Made by a program: the position numbers and the translations under genes. This document shows, piece after piece, positions 38,801-47,944 of a stretch of 64,000 bases of DNA (its first letter is position 1; each line of letters opens with the position of its first letter). This stretch comes from an uncultured Acidobacteriia bacterium. GTDB lineage: Bacteria > Acidobacteriota > Terriglobia > Bryobacterales > Bryobacteraceae. The notes below the pieces were generated by a model that was not told the DNA's origin, did not search any database, and saw only the letters and a program-made list of their open reading frames with translations. The DNA is taken from assembly GCA_903900705.1 (NCBI GenBank), contig CAIUOG010000066.1, positions 1 through 64,000 on the forward strand, in the 5' to 3' direction.

Positions 38801-39464
38801 CGCCAAAGAAACCGTGCTGCTGGTGGGCGGAGGTCTCGGCAACGCCGTGCTCTTCTCCATCGGCCAGAAACTGCGCGAAGAAGGTTCCCGCGTCGTCTAT
38901 TTCGCCGGCTACAAGAAGATCATTGATCGCTACAAGGTCGAGGAGATTGAGAAGGCTGCCGACCTCGTCGTCTGGGTCTGCGACGAAGCCCCCGGCTTCA
39001 CCGCCACCCGCGCGCAGGACAGCGCTTTCGTGGGCAACATCGTCGAAGCCATGGCCGCTTACGGGCGTGGAGAACTCGGCAGTGATCAGGGCGCCGCGCC
39101 CATCCCGCTGAGCGCCGTGGATCGCCTCATCGCCATCGGTTCAGACGGCATGATGAAAGCCGTGCAGCAGGCCCGCCACACCGTACTCCGGCCCTATCTG
39201 AAGCCGGATCATCACGCCATCGGCAGCATCAACTCGCCCATGCAGTGCATGATGAAAGAGATCTGCGCCCAGTGCCTGCAGGTTCATAAGGACCCACAGA
39301 CCGGCGAAGAGACGGTGGTGTTCTCCTGCTTCAATCAGGATCAGCCGCTCGACCACGTCGATTTCAGCAGCCTCCGCACCCGCCTCTCACAGAACGGCGC
39401 GCAGGAGAAACTGACCAAGCTCTGGATCGACCACTGCCTGCGGGAAATCGGCGTCCGCGGCTGA
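35892..39464 (+). CDS. Large multidomain FAD/Fe-S oxidoreductase (GltD-like core with PyrK-like C-terminus)
   Basis: A 1190-residue cytoplasmic protein beginning at GTG. Residues 1-250 are helical and unrecognised. A cysteine region follows (C265, C268, C276, GCPLEEKI near 298, then CNDCMKAC near 338-345), matching the double [4Fe-4S] N-terminus of GltD/DPYD-type enzymes. A flavin/NADPH disulphide-reductase-type core spans about 395-830, with LVVGLGPAG near 402 and VIGGGLTAIDT near 580. From about 860 a ferredoxin-reductase-like module (FLPGQFYRLQNYEV, LLVGGGLGNAVLF) ends with a PyrK-type cysteine cluster (MQCMMKEICAQC and a later CF). This would allow NAD(P)H-flavin-Fe-S electron transfer, possibly bifurcating. 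The electron partner is unknown. Confidence 0.8.
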   Translation: MNKTSQPSGLARAAQTARAARTLSLLPGITFEDLYDREGLVRLDALFLSHLEEAAPALHGQLLAARQDPSALSLKAASELIIEVAPYLDDFLGQLFGIMPELRQLRQKHHDLAPLYYVKRQFVQRKALVGQTPEKAALLDGPGLACQLEETFTEPLTEIGYATHVSRWITSRETEAAHADQLKVAAQYAAWATLTPAGRAKHKDGVLFKTPHKLDMFHLVPAAELPTNGLIQLQFGPDHWRHRQGFQLTDPGMDTLHALDQAHYCIKCHNQGKDSCSHGLKEKDGAYKASVFGVKLAGCPLEEKISEMNVVKENGVPLGALAVVTIDNPMAAATGHRICNDCMKACVFQKQEPVDIPQIETRTLKDVLELPWGFEIYSLLTRWNPLNFSRPFPRAASGNKVLVVGLGPAGFTLSHHLLNDGHMVAAVDGLKIEPLPADISGVDPLGNPVPFRPIEDITEIYERLSERVMAGFGGVAEYGITVRWNKNFLKVIRLLLERRRSFSMFGGVRFGGTMTVDSAFNMGFDHIALCAGAGRPTVIPMKNGLVRGVRQASDFLMALQLTGAAKSDSLANLQIRMPIIVIGGGLTAIDTGTESLAYYVVQVEKFLFRYEQLVEELGETAVRSKWTPDEAVTAKEFIAHARAIRAERAQAAAEGRAPRLIELLNSWGGVTVAYRRRMIDAPSYTLNHEEVSKAFEEGVRFAECLAPEEVEVDAAGSAAALRFQKYQWDESAGKLVASGEMVTLPARTILVAAGTQPNTVLAREDDHNVFLDGRYFQAYDEDGAKVKPERISKPTTPHVLMSLRPDGKAISFFGDLHPSFSGNVVKAMASAKQGYPVVSRTLARLAATTEPRPAELLATLNDELRATVHDVIRLTPNIVEVVVRAKLAARAFLPGQFYRLQNYEVLAPRTKNTVLGMEGLALTGASVDHEQGLLSTIVLEMGGSSDLCAILKKGEPVILMGPTGAPSETPAKETVLLVGGGLGNAVLFSIGQKLREEGSRVVYFAGYKKIIDRYKVEEIEKAADLVVWVCDEAPGFTATRAQDSAFVGNIVEAMAAYGRGELGSDQGAAPIPLSAVDRLIAIGSDGMMKAVQQARHTVLRPYLKPDHHAIGSINSPMQCMMKEICAQCLQVHKDPQTGEETVVFSCFNQDQPLDHVDFSSLRTRLSQNGAQEKLTKLWIDHCLREIGVRG

Positions 39465-39468
39465 CAAA

Positions 39469-39945
39469 CTAACGCCGCGTTTCCTGATTTCTCCGCGTAC
39501 TGAAGAAGCTCTGCAGCAGCGCGGTCGATTCCGCCCCCAGTACTCCCTCAATCACCGTCACCCGGTGATTGAGGAGTTCGGAATCCGCTATCTGAAACTT
39601 GCTGCGCACGCCCCCGAAACGCAGATCCCTCGCTCCGAAAACCAGCGTATTCACCCGCGCCGCCACCAGCGCGCCCGCGCACATCGGGCAGGGTTCCAGC
39701 GTGCAGTACAGCGTGGCGTCGCTCAGCCGGTAATTGCCCAGCGCGAAGGCGCCCTGCCGCAGCGCCAGCATTTCCGCATGGGCCGTCGGGTCGAGTATCT
39801 CAATGGGAGAGTTCCGGCCCCGGCCAATCACCTCGCCTCCGGCCACCAGCACGCAGCCCACCGGCACCTCCCCCGCGGCCTCCGCCTCACGGGCCAGTGC
39901 GAGCGCCTCCCTCATCCATTGCTCGTGTTCCTCTAAACTGACCAT
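39469..39945 (-). CDS. tadA: tRNA-specific adenosine deaminase TadA
   Basis: A 158-residue zinc deaminase that converts adenosine 34 to inosine in tRNA-Arg(ACG). Zinc and catalytic residues are intact: H56 and E58 in TAHAEML, C86 and C89 in EPCPMC. VPVGCVLVAGGEVIGRGRN is typical. The ATG at 39945 is chosen by homology; the open frame upstream belongs to the antisense of the next gene. Its start codon abuts that of the divergent neighbour (CATATG at 39943-39948), so its promoter must lie inside that gene. It is convergent with the oxidoreductase gene, 4 bases apart. Confidence 0.94.
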   Translation of the reverse strand: MVSLEEHEQWMREALALAREAEAAGEVPVGCVLVAGGEVIGRGRNSPIEILDPTAHAEMLALRQGAFALGNYRLSDATLYCTLEPCPMCAGALVAARVNTLVFGARDLRFGGVRSKFQIADSELLNHRVTVIEGVLGAESTALLQSFFSTRRNQETRR

Positions 39946-40446
39946 ATGCGTTCCGCTCTCATTCTGATTCTCGCCTGTGCCGCTCTTCTTCCTCAGGCCG
40001 CCCACGCCCAATCCGCCGGCGGTCTCACGTGGACTGCCCCTGCCGGCTGGACCTCCAAAGGCACCGCGCCGATGCGCGCCGCCACCTATCCGGTGGACGA
40101 TGCCGAGTGCGTCGTCTACTTCTTCGGCCAGGGGCAGGGCGGCAGCGTCCAGGCGAATATCGAACGCTGGGTCGGCCAGTTTACCGTTAAGGGTGGCCAC
40201 GCCATGCCCAAAACCGGAAAACGTACGGTGAACGGGCTGGAAGTCACCGATCTCGATATCAGCGGCACCTACGCGGGCATGGCTGGTGCTACGCCGCTCG
40301 ATCCGAAATCCGACACCCGGATGCTCGCCTCCATCGTGGAAAACCCCGGTGGCAACCTCTACGTCAAGTTCACCGGGCCGGTCAAAACCGTCACCGCGAA
40401 CGAGGCCAGATTCAATCAGCTCGTGAAGTCGATCCGGAAGCAGTAG
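39946..40446 (+). CDS. Small secreted hypothetical protein
   Basis: A 166-residue protein with a clear signal peptide (MRSALILILACAALLPQAAHA). The mature part starts GLTWTAPAGWTSKG and includes VDDAECVVYFFGQGQGG and WVGQFTV; no domain was recognised. Only one cysteine is present in the mature part. Its start codon is adjacent, back to back, to that of tadA, and its last 35 bases overlap the end of the convergent transglutaminase. It is likely exported to the periplasm. Function is unknown. Confidence 0.7.
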   Translation: MRSALILILACAALLPQAAHAQSAGGLTWTAPAGWTSKGTAPMRAATYPVDDAECVVYFFGQGQGGSVQANIERWVGQFTVKGGHAMPKTGKRTVNGLEVTDLDISGTYAGMAGATPLDPKSDTRMLASIVENPGGNLYVKFTGPVKTVTANEARFNQLVKSIRKQ

Positions 40447-41323
40447 CCGCCGGCGGCAACACCTGTACCGCGACGTTGACGATCTGCTCGCCCCCGCCCA
40501 GCGCTACGCCCCTCACAGGCGCGACGTCCGAGTAGTCCCGCCCATGCGCAATAGTGACATGGTTGCAGTTCGGCATCACGTCGTTGGTGGGGTCGAACTC
40601 CAGCCAGCCAAATTCCGGACAATAAATCGAACACCAGGCGTGTGACGCTTCTCCGCCCAGGGTTTTTTCGTTACTGCGCAGATAGCCGCTGATATAGCGC
40701 GCCGGCAATCCCAGAGACCGGACGCAGGTGATCATCAGATGCGCGAAATCCTGGCACACCCCGCTGCGCTTTTCGAGAACTTCCTCCACCGGCGTGGAGA
40801 TGGTCGTGGCTCGCGGGTCGTACTTGAAGTCCCGGAAGATCCGGTGGCAAAGATCCAGTCCGGCTTCCAGAATCGGGCGGCCCTTCGTAAACGATTCCCG
40901 TCCGTACGCTTCACAAGCGGGGCTCGGTTTCACGAATGGAGATGGATAGGAAAACTCCGCTGCCCGGAATAGCTCTTCCGTCTTCGTCCCGCGCACCGCT
41001 TCCACAACTTCTTCCCAGGGTGGCGTCAGTCCGCCCGCCGGTGGCTCCTCCGGCAGCAGTTCGATCTCGCTGTGCGCCGTGATGCTCAGCGTCTCGTGCG
41101 CCTCCTGAATGGAGAAAATCGTAATCTCGTTGCCGAAATAATCGCGCCTGGAAGTGGTGAACGCGGGCTCGGGCGAAATCCGCAGTTCATGCGATATCAG
41201 GCGCTGATGCGGACATTCGCGGGGCGCTAGATGCACTTCGGTGTGACAGATCGAGACCGAATCACTGTAGAGGTAAGTGGTGGTGTGCGTGGTCTGGACG
41301 TGCATCGTATCCACTTTCTTCAC
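40412..41323 (-). CDS. Transglutaminase-like cysteine protease-fold protein
   Basis: A 303-residue transglutaminase-superfamily protein. The N-terminal beta domain (TTHTTTYLYSDSVSICHTEVHLAPRE) is followed by the catalytic core with Cys in SGVCQDFAHL, His in ASHAWCSIY and Asp in LEFDPTND. The GTG at 41323 overlaps the ATP-grasp stop by 4 bases (GTGA), suggesting translational coupling; the ATG at 41305 (MHVQTT) fits the usual family N-terminus equally well. It is encoded directly after the ATP-grasp/alpha-E protein, as in many bacteria. The substrate is unknown; peptide ligation, modification or release has been proposed for such clusters. Confidence 0.88.
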   Translation of the reverse strand: MKKVDTMHVQTTHTTTYLYSDSVSICHTEVHLAPRECPHQRLISHELRISPEPAFTTSRRDYFGNEITIFSIQEAHETLSITAHSEIELLPEEPPAGGLTPPWEEVVEAVRGTKTEELFRAAEFSYPSPFVKPSPACEAYGRESFTKGRPILEAGLDLCHRIFRDFKYDPRATTISTPVEEVLEKRSGVCQDFAHLMITCVRSLGLPARYISGYLRSNEKTLGGEASHAWCSIYCPEFGWLEFDPTNDVMPNCNHVTIAHGRDYSDVAPVRGVALGGGEQIVNVAVQVLPPAATASGSTSRAD

Positions 41324-43815
41324 AACCGGGCCTGCGATCGTAACTGGTGCGTGAAGTACACCCGGCTGATCGTGTCAGACAGCAGCCCCAGGTCTTCCTC
41401 CATCTTTGCCGTCAGTTCGTCCAGATAAGACAGCTTCACCAGTTCCTCTGTCTCCGCGAGTTGTACGCTCGTCAGCAGTTTCAGCGCCAGCCGCGCCTCG
41501 CGGGGAGTGCCGCTGGGAGGATGGCTCTCCGGCAGCCGGTCCACATGCTTCCGCAGCTTGGAAAGCTGGAACGCGGCGGAGCGCGGATTGCCCTCATCCA
41601 GCAGCAGCAGGTCCAGCACCAGATCCATCTGCATCGAGTTCAGATACCGTGAGCGGTACGTCAGCGTGCTGTCCGCGATTTCGAGGATGTTGCTCAGTTC
41701 CGCGTCCGTCGGCTCACTCTCAAAATCCAGCCCGCGTCGAATCAGCTGGACCGTCTGCACCGCGCGTTCCAGCCGCCGCCCCATATCGAGGAAGCGCCAG
41801 CCATGGCCGCGCGTCATATTCTCCGTCGCCAGGCCGCTGAAGGCCGCCAGCGAAATCATCGAATTGTCCAGCAATTCCTGCGCCCAGCTGTTGCGCAGCG
41901 CTTCCGGCGGCAACTCGCCCGTGAACTGCTTGTCCAGTTGTTTCAGCACGCGCCAGGCATCGGTGGAGATGCGGTCGCGCAGCAGGCGCGCCACGCGGCG
42001 GATTTCCTTCGCGCTCGCCCGCAGGCTGGTCCGGACCGTGCTATCTGTAATGGCCGACAACACTTCGGCCTCCGTCAGCCGCTCGCCTTCCGCCGCCTTC
42101 ACCCAACCCCCGCCGGCGAGGATGTTCCGGCACGCCGTCAGCTGCCGTTCCGTGCTGGCGTCCGGGTCCAGATAGAGCCTCGGCAGAACCACGCGGACCG
42201 CGCGCACCGCCGTCTCAAAACGCTCCAGATAGCGGCCCAGCCAGAACAGATTGTCGGCCACCCGGCTCGGCAGGTCGAACGTGGCGCGGCTCACCGGCAG
42301 GGGGCCGGAAGCCCGCCGCAGCAGGCTGAAGGGCGGCTCCGGCGCGTCGGCCAGCACCCACGTGTCCTTGCTGCCGCCGCCATGCTGCATCGAAACCACC
42401 AGGCTGTCGAGTGACGAAGTGATGCGCGTCAGGCCCCCCGGCATCACGGCATACGCCGCGCCGGAAGCCACCGCGAACACGCGCAGCACCAGGTGTCTCG
42501 CCTCCAGTTGCCCGTCACGGGCCACCGGCACCGTGGACAGCGAAACCTGCTCCTGCGCAACGTACGCGCCGGGATTCGAGCGGATCTTCCGGATCAGCAG
42601 TTCGCGTTGCTTCGGACCCAGCCGCGCGCCGAAAATCGGCTCAAAGCTGTGGGCGGGCGTGGCCGGCTTAATCACCAGATGCGCCAGCCGTTCTTCCACC
42701 TGCAGCCGCGCCGCCTCATGCCCGCACCACCACGTGGCGATGTTCGGCATCCGCAGATCCTCACCCAGCACGTGCTTCGAAAGCGCCGGCAAAAAAGCCG
42801 CCAGACCGGAAGATTCCACCAGTCCCGACCCAAGCGCATTCGCCACCGCCACGTTGCCCGACCACACCGCCTGCACCAAACCCGGTACACCCAGCATGGA
42901 ATCGCCGCGCAGTTCCAGCGGGTCGCAGAAGTTGTCATCCTGTCGGCGGACAATCACATCCACCGGCAGCAGGCCGCCCAGCGTCTTCAGATAGACGTTG
43001 TTGTTGCGGACCGTCAGATCGTCGCCTTCCACCAGCGTAAAGCCCAGATAGCGGGCCAGAAACGCATGCTCGAACCACGTTTCGTTGAACGGACCGGGCG
43101 TCAGCAATACAATTCGCGGATTCTCACGCTTCGGCGCCAGTGCCCGCAGCGTGTCTTTATAAGCCTGGAAAAATGGAGCCAGCCGCTGCACGTTGCCCGC
43201 GCGGAAAACATCGGGCAGCACACGCAGAGAAACCAGCCGGTTTTCAAGCGCATAGCCCGAACCGGAAGGCGCCTGCGTTCTATCCGCCAACACCCACCAG
43301 TTCCCGTCCGGCGAGCGCGCGATGTCCGCCGAATAGCTGTGCAGCCAGATGTCGCCTGGCGGCGAAACCCCGGCGCAGGGGCGCAGAAAGCCGGGGTGGC
43401 CCAGAATCAACTCGGCCGGAATCCGGCCTTCTTTCAGCAACTTCTGGGGGCCGTACAGGTCTTTCAGGATGTAGTTCAGCAGCAGCGCCCGCTGCGAAAT
43501 CGCGGATTCAATCGCCGCCCACTCGGTTTTTTCAATCTGAAACGGCAGCGGATCGAGCGGCCAGGGGCGTTCCGTGCTCTGCGGGTCGCCGTAGACGTTG
43601 TAGGTGACGCCGTTGTCGTGAATTACCCGGCGCCCTTCCTGCCAGCGCTCAGCCAGTCCGGAAGGTCCAATGTGGTTGAGCGCGTCCACCAGAGCCTGCC
43701 AGTGCGGCCGGATCTCCCCCTTCGCCGTCAGCATCTCGTCATAAAAGCCGGCGCGGGGCTGGTAGGCCCACGCGGCATTCAGACGGGATTCCGGTTCGGA
43801 TACAGGGGCGCTCAT
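41320..43815 (-). CDS. Circularly permuted ATP-grasp type 2 protein fused to an alpha-E domain
   Basis: An 831-residue fusion. Residues about 1-490 form the circularly permuted ATP-grasp domain (DUF407/404 family): [76 protein letters not shown]. Residues about 515-820 form the helical alpha-E domain (DUF403), starting [20 protein letters not shown]. The two are separate genes in many genomes and are fused here. The ATG at 43815 is chosen by homology. ATP-dependent amide ligation is the predicted reaction; the product is unknown. Expressed with the downstream transglutaminase. Confidence 0.9.
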   Translation of the reverse strand: MSAPVSEPESRLNAAWAYQPRAGFYDEMLTAKGEIRPHWQALVDALNHIGPSGLAERWQEGRRVIHDNGVTYNVYGDPQSTERPWPLDPLPFQIEKTEWAAIESAISQRALLLNYILKDLYGPQKLLKEGRIPAELILGHPGFLRPCAGVSPPGDIWLHSYSADIARSPDGNWWVLADRTQAPSGSGYALENRLVSLRVLPDVFRAGNVQRLAPFFQAYKDTLRALAPKRENPRIVLLTPGPFNETWFEHAFLARYLGFTLVEGDDLTVRNNNVYLKTLGGLLPVDVIVRRQDDNFCDPLELRGDSMLGVPGLVQAVWSGNVAVANALGSGLVESSGLAAFLPALSKHVLGEDLRMPNIATWWCGHEAARLQVEERLAHLVIKPATPAHSFEPIFGARLGPKQRELLIRKIRSNPGAYVAQEQVSLSTVPVARDGQLEARHLVLRVFAVASGAAYAVMPGGLTRITSSLDSLVVSMQHGGGSKDTWVLADAPEPPFSLLRRASGPLPVSRATFDLPSRVADNLFWLGRYLERFETAVRAVRVVLPRLYLDPDASTERQLTACRNILAGGGWVKAAEGERLTEAEVLSAITDSTVRTSLRASAKEIRRVARLLRDRISTDAWRVLKQLDKQFTGELPPEALRNSWAQELLDNSMISLAAFSGLATENMTRGHGWRFLDMGRRLERAVQTVQLIRRGLDFESEPTDAELSNILEIADSTLTYRSRYLNSMQMDLVLDLLLLDEGNPRSAAFQLSKLRKHVDRLPESHPPSGTPREARLALKLLTSVQLAETEELVKLSYLDELTAKMEEDLGLLSDTISRVYFTHQLRSQARL

Positions 43816-43884
43816 AGGCTTCTGGTTCGATTGGGCCTTGTAACGATTTTCACACGCGCCCGCCGTTCGCTGCCGTTCGTCAAA

Positions 43885-44790
43885 ATGAAATCTGTGATCC
43901 TTTCCGCTCCTGTTACTGAAGTGCTCGCCCGCATGGCCGCCATGGATGATCGCGATGGCTCCATCGAATCCTCCCGGCGCTATCTGCGAAAGGTCAGCGC
44001 TCTCGCCGGTCCTCCCAAAAACCTTCACTCTGTCGAGGACCGCCTGGCTCCCGTGCCGCTCCGCATCTACCGCCCGGTTCCCGGTACTCTCCCCGGCGTG
44101 GTCTTTTTTCACGGCGGATGGTTCTGCCTGGGCGATCTCGAAACCCACGATTCGGCACTGCGCGACATCGCTCTTGAGGCCAACTGCGTCATCGTTGCCG
44201 TGGATTACCGGCTCGCTCCCGAACACCCCTTCCCCGCCGCGCCGGACGACTGCGTCGCCGCCACTCGCTGGGTTGCGGAAAACGCCGCCACCCTCGGCAT
44301 CGATCCCGCCCGCCTCGCCGTCATGGGCGACAGCGCCGGTGGAGCGCTCGCCGCCGTGGTCGCGCGGCGCTGCCGGGATCTCCATCTCGCAAAGCAGCTT
44401 CTCCTCTATCCCGTCACCGATGCCGCGCTCGATACGCCGTCCTGGACCGAGTTCGCCGCCGGTCCCGTCGTCACGCTCGCCCGCGCGCAATGGGCCTGGC
44501 CGCTCTATGTTCCGAACGAAGCCGACCGCACCCATCCGGACGCCTCCCCGCTGCGCGCGCGGGATCTCGCCGGCGTTGCCCCGGCGCTCATCATCACCGC
44601 CGAACTCGATGCCCTCCGCGATGAAGGCGAGGCCTACGGAGTCGCCCTCCAAAAGGCGGGCGTCCCGGCGGAAATCATTCGCTGGCCCGGCCTGATCCAC
44701 GGCTCCCTTCTCATGGCGGAAGTCCTCGAAGATTCGAGGCAGCTGCTGCGCCGTCTCGCCGCCGAACTCGTTGCCGAGGAACCTGCCTGA
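43885..44790 (+). CDS. Alpha/beta hydrolase, HSL/family IV esterase-like
   Basis: A 301-residue cytoplasmic esterase or lipase-like enzyme. The oxyanion motif is [12 protein letters not shown] (HGGW replaces the more usual HGGG), followed by [17 protein letters not shown], the nucleophile elbow in [10 protein letters not shown], the acid in [10 protein letters not shown] and the histidine in LIHGSLLM. The ATG at 43885 is chosen; the frame stays open far upstream inside the opposite-strand ATP-grasp gene, which is spurious. It is divergent from that gene with 69 bases between. Substrate unknown. Confidence 0.9.
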   Translation: MKSVILSAPVTEVLARMAAMDDRDGSIESSRRYLRKVSALAGPPKNLHSVEDRLAPVPLRIYRPVPGTLPGVVFFHGGWFCLGDLETHDSALRDIALEANCVIVAVDYRLAPEHPFPAAPDDCVAATRWVAENAATLGIDPARLAVMGDSAGGALAAVVARRCRDLHLAKQLLLYPVTDAALDTPSWTEFAAGPVVTLARAQWAWPLYVPNEADRTHPDASPLRARDLAGVAPALIITAELDALRDEGEAYGVALQKAGVPAEIIRWPGLIHGSLLMAEVLEDSRQLLRRLAAELVAEEPA

Positions 44791-44820
44791 GCCCCTTTTC
44801 AATCCAGCTATACTCAAGGG

Positions 44821-46104
44821 TTGCGACTCGTCCTCTTACTCCTCGCCTTCGCTCTGCAACTCGGCGCAGCCGTCTCGCCCGAGTTCGCCGAACGTCGTGA
44901 GAAATGGCGGAAGGCCAATCCCGACGGTATCCTCGTGCTCTTTGGCGCGAAGGAAAGCGAAGACCTGCATTACGGATTCTTCCAGGAAACCAACTTCCTT
45001 TACCTCACCGGCTGGGAAGAACCAGGCGCGATTCTCATCCTCACTCCGGAACCAGACAAAGACGAACCGGGCCTGATGGAGCGCGCCCGCGTGCCGCGTG
45101 AAATTCTGTTCCTGCCGCAGCGCGTCCCCTCTGAGGAGAAGTGGACCGGCCGCAAGCTTGGCCCCTCGGATGAAAACGTCGCCCAGGTCACTGGTTTCGC
45201 CAAGGTCCTGCCCGCCGAACAGTTTGAGAGTCAGTTGCGCGCCCTGCTCGACCTCTACCCCGCCATCTACGCCCTGCCCGGCGACGCTTCGGCAACCATC
45301 AACCGGCTCGCGCCCCTGCGGAATACGCTCGACGCCGCGAAGCAAATCGCCAAACTTCGCATGGCGAAGTCGGAGGCGGAAATCTCCGCCATTCAGCGCG
45401 CAACCGACGCCTCCATCGACGCCCACAAAGCCGCCTGGCGCATGATTCAACCCGGCCAGTTCGAGTACGAGATCGCCGCCGTCATGACCTCGTCTTACCT
45501 GATGGATGGCTGCCGCCGCTCCGCCTACGCGCCCATCGTGGGCTCCGGCCCGAATTCCACCACGCTGCACTACTCCCGCAATTCGCGGCGCATGGATTCC
45601 GGCGAAGTCGTGGTCATGGACGTTGCCGCCGAATGCGCCGGCTACGCGAGCGACATTACCCGCACCATCCCCGCCAACGGCCATTTCACGAAACGCCAGC
45701 GCGAACTCTATGACGTGGTTCTGGGTGCCCAGCGCGCCGCCATCGCGGCCGTCAGGCCGGGCATGACCATCGGCAAAAAAACGCCCGACAGTCTCTACCA
45801 GATCGCCCTCGAATACATCGACCGCCACGGCAAAGATCTGCATGGCAACTCCCTCGGGCGCTACTTCACCCATGGCCTCTCCCACCACGTCGGGCTCGAC
45901 GTGCATGATGCCTCCGATACCGCCGAACGCCTCCGCCCCGGCATGGTCATCACCATCGAACCCGGCATTTATATCCCCGAGGAAAACATTGGCATCCGCA
46001 TTGAAGACGTGATTCTGGTCACCCCCACCGGCGCCAAAGTTCTCAGCGCCGCCCTGCCTTCTGATCCCGACGAGCTGGAACGTGCCCTCGCGCAACGCAA
46101 ATAG
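44821..46104 (+). CDS. pepP: Exported M24B Xaa-Pro aminopeptidase
   Basis: A 427-residue aminopeptidase P. It begins at TTG with a short signal peptide (MRLVLLLLAFALQLGAA), then an AMP_N domain (FLYLTGWEEPGAILIL) and the pita-bread catalytic domain. Metal ligands are visible: VMDVAAEC and YASDITRT (Asp, Asp), LSHHVGLDVHD (His), ITIEPGIYI (Glu) and GIRIEDVILVT (Glu). It removes N-terminal residues before proline. The signal sequence implies periplasmic location, unlike E. coli PepP. The downstream kinase gene overlaps its last 23 bases. Confidence 0.92.
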   Translation: MRLVLLLLAFALQLGAAVSPEFAERREKWRKANPDGILVLFGAKESEDLHYGFFQETNFLYLTGWEEPGAILILTPEPDKDEPGLMERARVPREILFLPQRVPSEEKWTGRKLGPSDENVAQVTGFAKVLPAEQFESQLRALLDLYPAIYALPGDASATINRLAPLRNTLDAAKQIAKLRMAKSEAEISAIQRATDASIDAHKAAWRMIQPGQFEYEIAAVMTSSYLMDGCRRSAYAPIVGSGPNSTTLHYSRNSRRMDSGEVVVMDVAAECAGYASDITRTIPANGHFTKRQRELYDVVLGAQRAAIAAVRPGMTIGKKTPDSLYQIALEYIDRHGKDLHGNSLGRYFTHGLSHHVGLDVHDASDTAERLRPGMVITIEPGIYIPEENIGIRIEDVILVTPTGAKVLSAALPSDPDELERALAQRK

Positions 46105-47944
46105 TTCACGCCGCAGCCTCTTCCTGCTGTCCGTGGCGATGGCGGGAGCAGTCCTGCTGAGCCTGCTCATCAGCTTCACCGCCCTCGGTCGCCAGTTCGA
46201 TAATTACGCCTACGATTTCCTGTTCCGGCTCATCCAGCCGAAGCCGTGGCAGCCGTCCTCCATCATCCTCGCCATCGACGAAGCCACGCTCTCGAAATAC
46301 GGCGGCAATGTGGGGATTCGCGCCGCCATCGCTGACGGCATCGCGAAGATCAAACCAGCGAATCCCGCCGCCGTCGCCGTGGACGTGATCCTCGCGGAAC
46401 CCTCCACGCCCGAAATCGACGCCACTCTCGAAGCCGCGCTCGCCGGCACGCCGAATCTGATCCTCGCTTCCTACCTGCTCGAAAACGAAACCTGGACCAA
46501 TCCGATTCCGCGCTTCCGCCGCTACGCCTTCTCCGTCGGCCACGTGCAGGCCAGTTTCGATGAGCACGATTCCGTCAGCCGCGAAGTGCCCCTCGAAAAA
46601 GTGGCAGGGCATGACCGCCACTGGTCTCTCGCCCTCGACGCCTTTCGCGCCGTCAACAACGTAAAGCAGATTGAGGAATCGCCCCAGGATCTCCGCATCG
46701 GCGCACTCACCATTCCCTCGAAACTTCGCGACAACACCATCGACGGCCGCACCATCCGTGTCCGCTATCCCCCGCTTTCCATGGGCCGCCTGCCCCGCAT
46801 CTCCATTGCGGAACTCGACGCCAATCCAGCCCTCGCCGCGCGCTTCACCGGCAAGGTCGTCTTCGTCGGCGAGACCGCGCTCGCTGCCGGCGACAGCTGG
46901 TCCACACCTTATTCAAACGGCAAAACAACGCCCGGCATCGAAATGCATGCCAGCGAGTACGAAACGCTGGTGCGGCGCAACTTCCTCACAGACGCTTCGA
47001 ATCTCGCGGTCCTTGCGGTCTGCCTGCTCATCGCCACGCTCGCCGGCGTCATCTTCGCGCTGGGCTCCGGTTGGCTCGCCAACACGGAGGCCGCGCTGCT
47101 GATCCTCGGCTCCCAGGCCCTGCCGGCCATCGCCTTCGCCAACTCCACCGTCTGGGACTGGATGCCCGGCACCCTCACCGCCATCCTCTCCATTTCCGCC
47201 GCCGCCACCTGGCGTCATCTTCTGGTCCGTCGCGCGCTCCGCCTTTCGGAGAATGAGAAGACTCGCTATCAGAAGGCCATGCAGTTCGTCACACATGAGA
47301 TGCGCACGCCGCTCACCGCCATCCAGGGCTCCAGTGAACTCATCAGTCGCTACGGCCAGATGCCGGAAGCGAAGCGCAAACAGATGGCGGAACTCATCAA
47401 CGCGGAATCGAAGCGCCTCGCCCGCATGATCGAAACCTTTCTTTCCGTGGAGCGCCTCTCCGCCGGTCAGATGGAAATGAAGCAGGAGCGCTTCCCCCTG
47501 CCGGAACTCGTGGAACGCTGCACCGAACGCGCCCGCCCCTACGCTGACCGCAAGCAGATCGAAATAGACGTGGAGAACCTGCCGCCGGACGAACTCACCG
47601 GCGACCGCGAACTCATGGAATACGCCGTCTACAACCTGCTCACCAATGCCGTGAAATATTCGCCGGAGAAGACACGCGTCAGGGTCTTCGGCGAAGATGA
47701 TAAAGGGGGTCGCATTCGCCTGTCTATAGAGGACCAGGGAATCGGCATGGATAAGAAGGAAGTCAGCCGGATCTTCGAGAAGTTCTACCGCACAAAACGG
47801 GCGGAACAATCGGGCGAAGCCGGCACCGGCATCGGGCTTTCCATCGTGGAGCAGATTGTCACGCAGCACGGTGGAACCATCGATGTTGAATCGGAGCCGG
47901 GCAAAGGGTCCCGGTTCACCCTGGTACTCAAACGCGCATCATGA
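46082..47944 (+). CDS. CHASE2-domain sensor histidine kinase
   Basis: A 620-residue membrane kinase. TM1 is near 13-35; an extracytoplasmic CHASE2 domain follows (IILAIDEATLSKYGG, VAVDVILAEPS, KVVFVGETALAAGD), then two or three TM helices (about 300-380). The DHp box VTHEMRTPLTAIQGSSELI has H405, and the ATPase has NLLTNAVKYSP, DQGIGM and GTGIGLSIVEQ. The GTG at 46082 lies within the pepP gene. Its stop overlaps the regulator start (ATGA), so kinase and NtrC-type regulator are an obvious cognate pair. Confidence 0.92.
   Translation: MPSRNANSSRRSLFLLSVAMAGAVLLSLLISFTALGRQFDNYAYDFLFRLIQPKPWQPSSIILAIDEATLSKYGGNVGIRAAIADGIAKIKPANPAAVAVDVILAEPSTPEIDATLEAALAGTPNLILASYLLENETWTNPIPRFRRYAFSVGHVQASFDEHDSVSREVPLEKVAGHDRHWSLALDAFRAVNNVKQIEESPQDLRIGALTIPSKLRDNTIDGRTIRVRYPPLSMGRLPRISIAELDANPALAARFTGKVVFVGETALAAGDSWSTPYSNGKTTPGIEMHASEYETLVRRNFLTDASNLAVLAVCLLIATLAGVIFALGSGWLANTEAALLILGSQALPAIAFANSTVWDWMPGTLTAILSISAAATWRHLLVRRALRLSENEKTRYQKAMQFVTHEMRTPLTAIQGSSELISRYGQMPEAKRKQMAELINAESKRLARMIETFLSVERLSAGQMEMKQERFPLPELVERCTERARPYADRKQIEIDVENLPPDELTGDRELMEYAVYNLLTNAVKYSPEKTRVRVFGEDDKGGRIRLSIEDQGIGMDKKEVSRIFEKFYRTKRAEQSGEAGTGIGLSIVEQIVTQHGGTIDVESEPGKGSRFTLVLKRAS

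Noticed and set aside
42493-43884. Upstream extension of the alpha/beta hydrolase frame
   Set aside because: It lies antisense inside the ATP-grasp domain, and the hydrolase has a suitable ATG at 43885.
43816-44817. 334-codon upstream extension of the ATP-grasp/alpha-E frame
   Set aside because: It runs antisense through the alpha/beta hydrolase, whose motifs are complete. The family-type N-terminus begins at 43815.
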